DNA of 14,574 nucleotides. Origin: Clostridia bacterium (GTDB lineage: Bacteria > Bacillota > Sulfobacillia > SLMV01). The position numbers were made by a program, and so were the translations under genes. The notes beneath the pieces were generated by a model. The model was not told where the DNA came from. It was given only the letters and a program-made list of their open reading frames with translations, and searched no databases. Shown here in pieces: positions 13,848 to 14,574 of the stretch (positions are counted from its first letter, which is position 1; each line of letters starts with the position of its first letter). Location: the NCBI GenBank assembly GCA_003554565.1, contig PWGR01000245.1, positions 1 through 14,574 of the forward strand. Direction: 5' to 3'.

Positions 13848-13860
13848 TTCCCCTGTATGT

Positions 13861-14349
13861 TCAGTCGATTCTCTCTCGGACAGCCTCCAATACCTCTGCC
13901 TGCATATCCGCTCGCTCTTCTTCCTCAAGTGGTCTCTGCAGGACACGGGACGCAATATCACACGCCAGCTCCACAGCCTCGGACTCGAAATCGACCAGGG
14001 CCCGATTTCTCTCCTCTTCGATCTGCCTGCGAGCCTCAGATAGCATCTGATCCGTCTCCTGTCGCGCCTCAGCCAGAATCTCCTCATACTGTTTTCGGGC
14101 CTGCTGCTCTCCTCGCCTAATTATCTGCTCAGCCTCATTCCGTGCCTCCTGTAACCGGGCAGAGTATCTCTCCTCAATTTCCACTGCCTGCTCGCGTCGG
14201 TTCTCGGCCTCTTCCATGAGCTCCGTTATGCGAGCCTCCCGCCCCTCCATAACGCGCAGGACTGGAGTGAAAAAGATCCGCCGGAAGAGGAGAAAGAAAA
14301 CTATGAAACTGAGAATTTGGATCAGTAACGACCAGGTAATATCCGTCAA
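13861..14349 (-). CDS. atpF: F-type ATP synthase subunit b
   Basis: Subunit b forms the peripheral stalk that holds the F1 catalytic head static against the rotating c-ring in the membrane. The 162-residue protein has the expected design. One N-terminal membrane helix (about 5-25, WSLLIQILSFIVFFLLFRRI) leads to the short conserved F-x-P-x-x-x-x-x-x-R-x-x-x-I region. A long charged coiled coil follows to the C-terminus, rich in Glu, Arg and Ala (EARNEAEQIIRRGEQQARK). The start is TTG 14349; no in-frame ATG or GTG fits, and GGGAG lies 9 bases upstream. It begins 47 bases after the atpE stop. The usual next genes atpH, atpA, atpG, atpD and atpC do not follow; an NYN gene does. Confidence 0.93.
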   Translation of the reverse strand: MTDITWSLLIQILSFIVFFLLFRRIFFTPVLRVMEGREARITELMEEAENRREQAVEIEERYSARLQEARNEAEQIIRRGEQQARKQYEEILAEARQETDQMLSEARRQIEEERNRALVDFESEAVELACDIASRVLQRPLEEEERADMQAEVLEAVRERID

Positions 14350-14396
14350 GGCTCACCGCTCCCTGCCGTGGACGCGCATCGTGGTGTCTGTATGGA

Positions 14397-14574
14397 CTAT
14401 ATGAGACCCTGGGCGATGCCGACCAGAATGAGCGACACGACCAATCCGTAGATGCCGGTCGTCTCCGCGACGGCCTGTCCGAGCAGCATGGTGATCATGA
14501 TCTGGCTCTGCGCCTCGGGCTGCCGCCCAATCGCCTCGACCGCCTTTCCGGCTACGAAGCCCTGTCCGGCACCC
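14397..14574 (-). CDS. atpE: F-type ATP synthase subunit c, C-terminal part (cut by the window edge)
   Basis: Subunit c forms the membrane ring whose ion binding and release drives rotation of the ATP synthase. The visible 58 codons read GAGQGFVAGKAVEAIGRQPE and then QIMITMLLGQAVAETTGIYG, ending in VGIAQGLI. This covers the end of the first helix, the conserved polar loop Arg-Gln-Pro-Glu, and the second helix with the ion-binding Glu (14463-14465). A Gln (14562-14564) lies exactly 33 residues before that Glu, and Thr follows it. Gln and Ser/Thr at these places mark Na+-binding c-rings such as that of Ilyobacter tartaricus (Gln32, Val63, Glu65, Ser66). The N-terminus and start are outside the window. 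Confidence 0.93.
   Translation of the reverse strand, partial: GAGQGFVAGKAVEAIGRQPEAQSQIMITMLLGQAVAETTGIYGLVVSLILVGIAQGLI

Noticed and set aside
14174..14356. 60-codon minus-strand frame beginning GTG 14356, near the atpF start
   Set aside because: It overlaps atpF in another frame. The atpF frame from TTG 14349 gives the correct membrane helix and coiled coil, so the alternative is not needed.
1..14574. CRISPR array, tRNA genes, transposase or toxin-antitoxin pair
   Set aside because: No regularly spaced repeats, tRNA-like folds, transposase motifs or small paired genes were seen on reading both strands.

Overview
The window looks like a GC-rich bacterial chromosome segment, most probably from an anaerobic, Firmicutes/Clostridia-like lineage. 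The pointers are the secA-prfB gene pair, a GerM-domain lipoprotein, a YqfO-type Nif3 protein, a phosphate butyryltransferase, a LysM protein with a C-terminal domain I associate with Clostridia, and a c-subunit of Na+-type ATP synthase. RNase P RNA is of the A type, which argues against Bacilli. This placement is inference; no 16S or other marker is present. GTG and TTG starts are common.

Almost everything lies on the minus strand, so transcription runs from high to low coordinates. From right to left: atpE (cut by the window edge) and atpF, which is followed by a candidate terminator instead of atpH. Then come a NYN-domain protein, two strong GC hairpins, and a single plus-strand gene for a secreted four-LysM protein. 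A 324-base divergent gap (with a 94-bp inverted-repeat element) separates it from folC. After folC come a zinc alcohol dehydrogenase-like gene and a creatininase-family amidohydrolase. A second minus-strand block starts at an extended -10 promoter near 8030: phosphate butyryltransferase, Nif3 (4-base overlap) and a MscS-type channel. The RNase P RNA gene follows with its own good promoter, then a GerM-domain lipoprotein, secA and the 5' part of prfB.

Functionally this is mostly housekeeping: ion-driven ATP synthesis, folate polyglutamylation, osmotic safety valve, tRNA 5' processing, protein export and translation termination, plus cell-envelope proteins. The best points for a second look are: the programmed +1 frameshift in prfB; the Na+-binding signature in the ATP synthase c subunit; the break in the atp operon after atpF; an extra stem-loop in RNase P RNA; the PrcB-like/GerM lipoprotein; the conserved C-terminal domain of the LysM protein; and several near-perfect palindromes between genes. 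I did not find a CRISPR array, a transposase, a phage module or a recognisable defence system.
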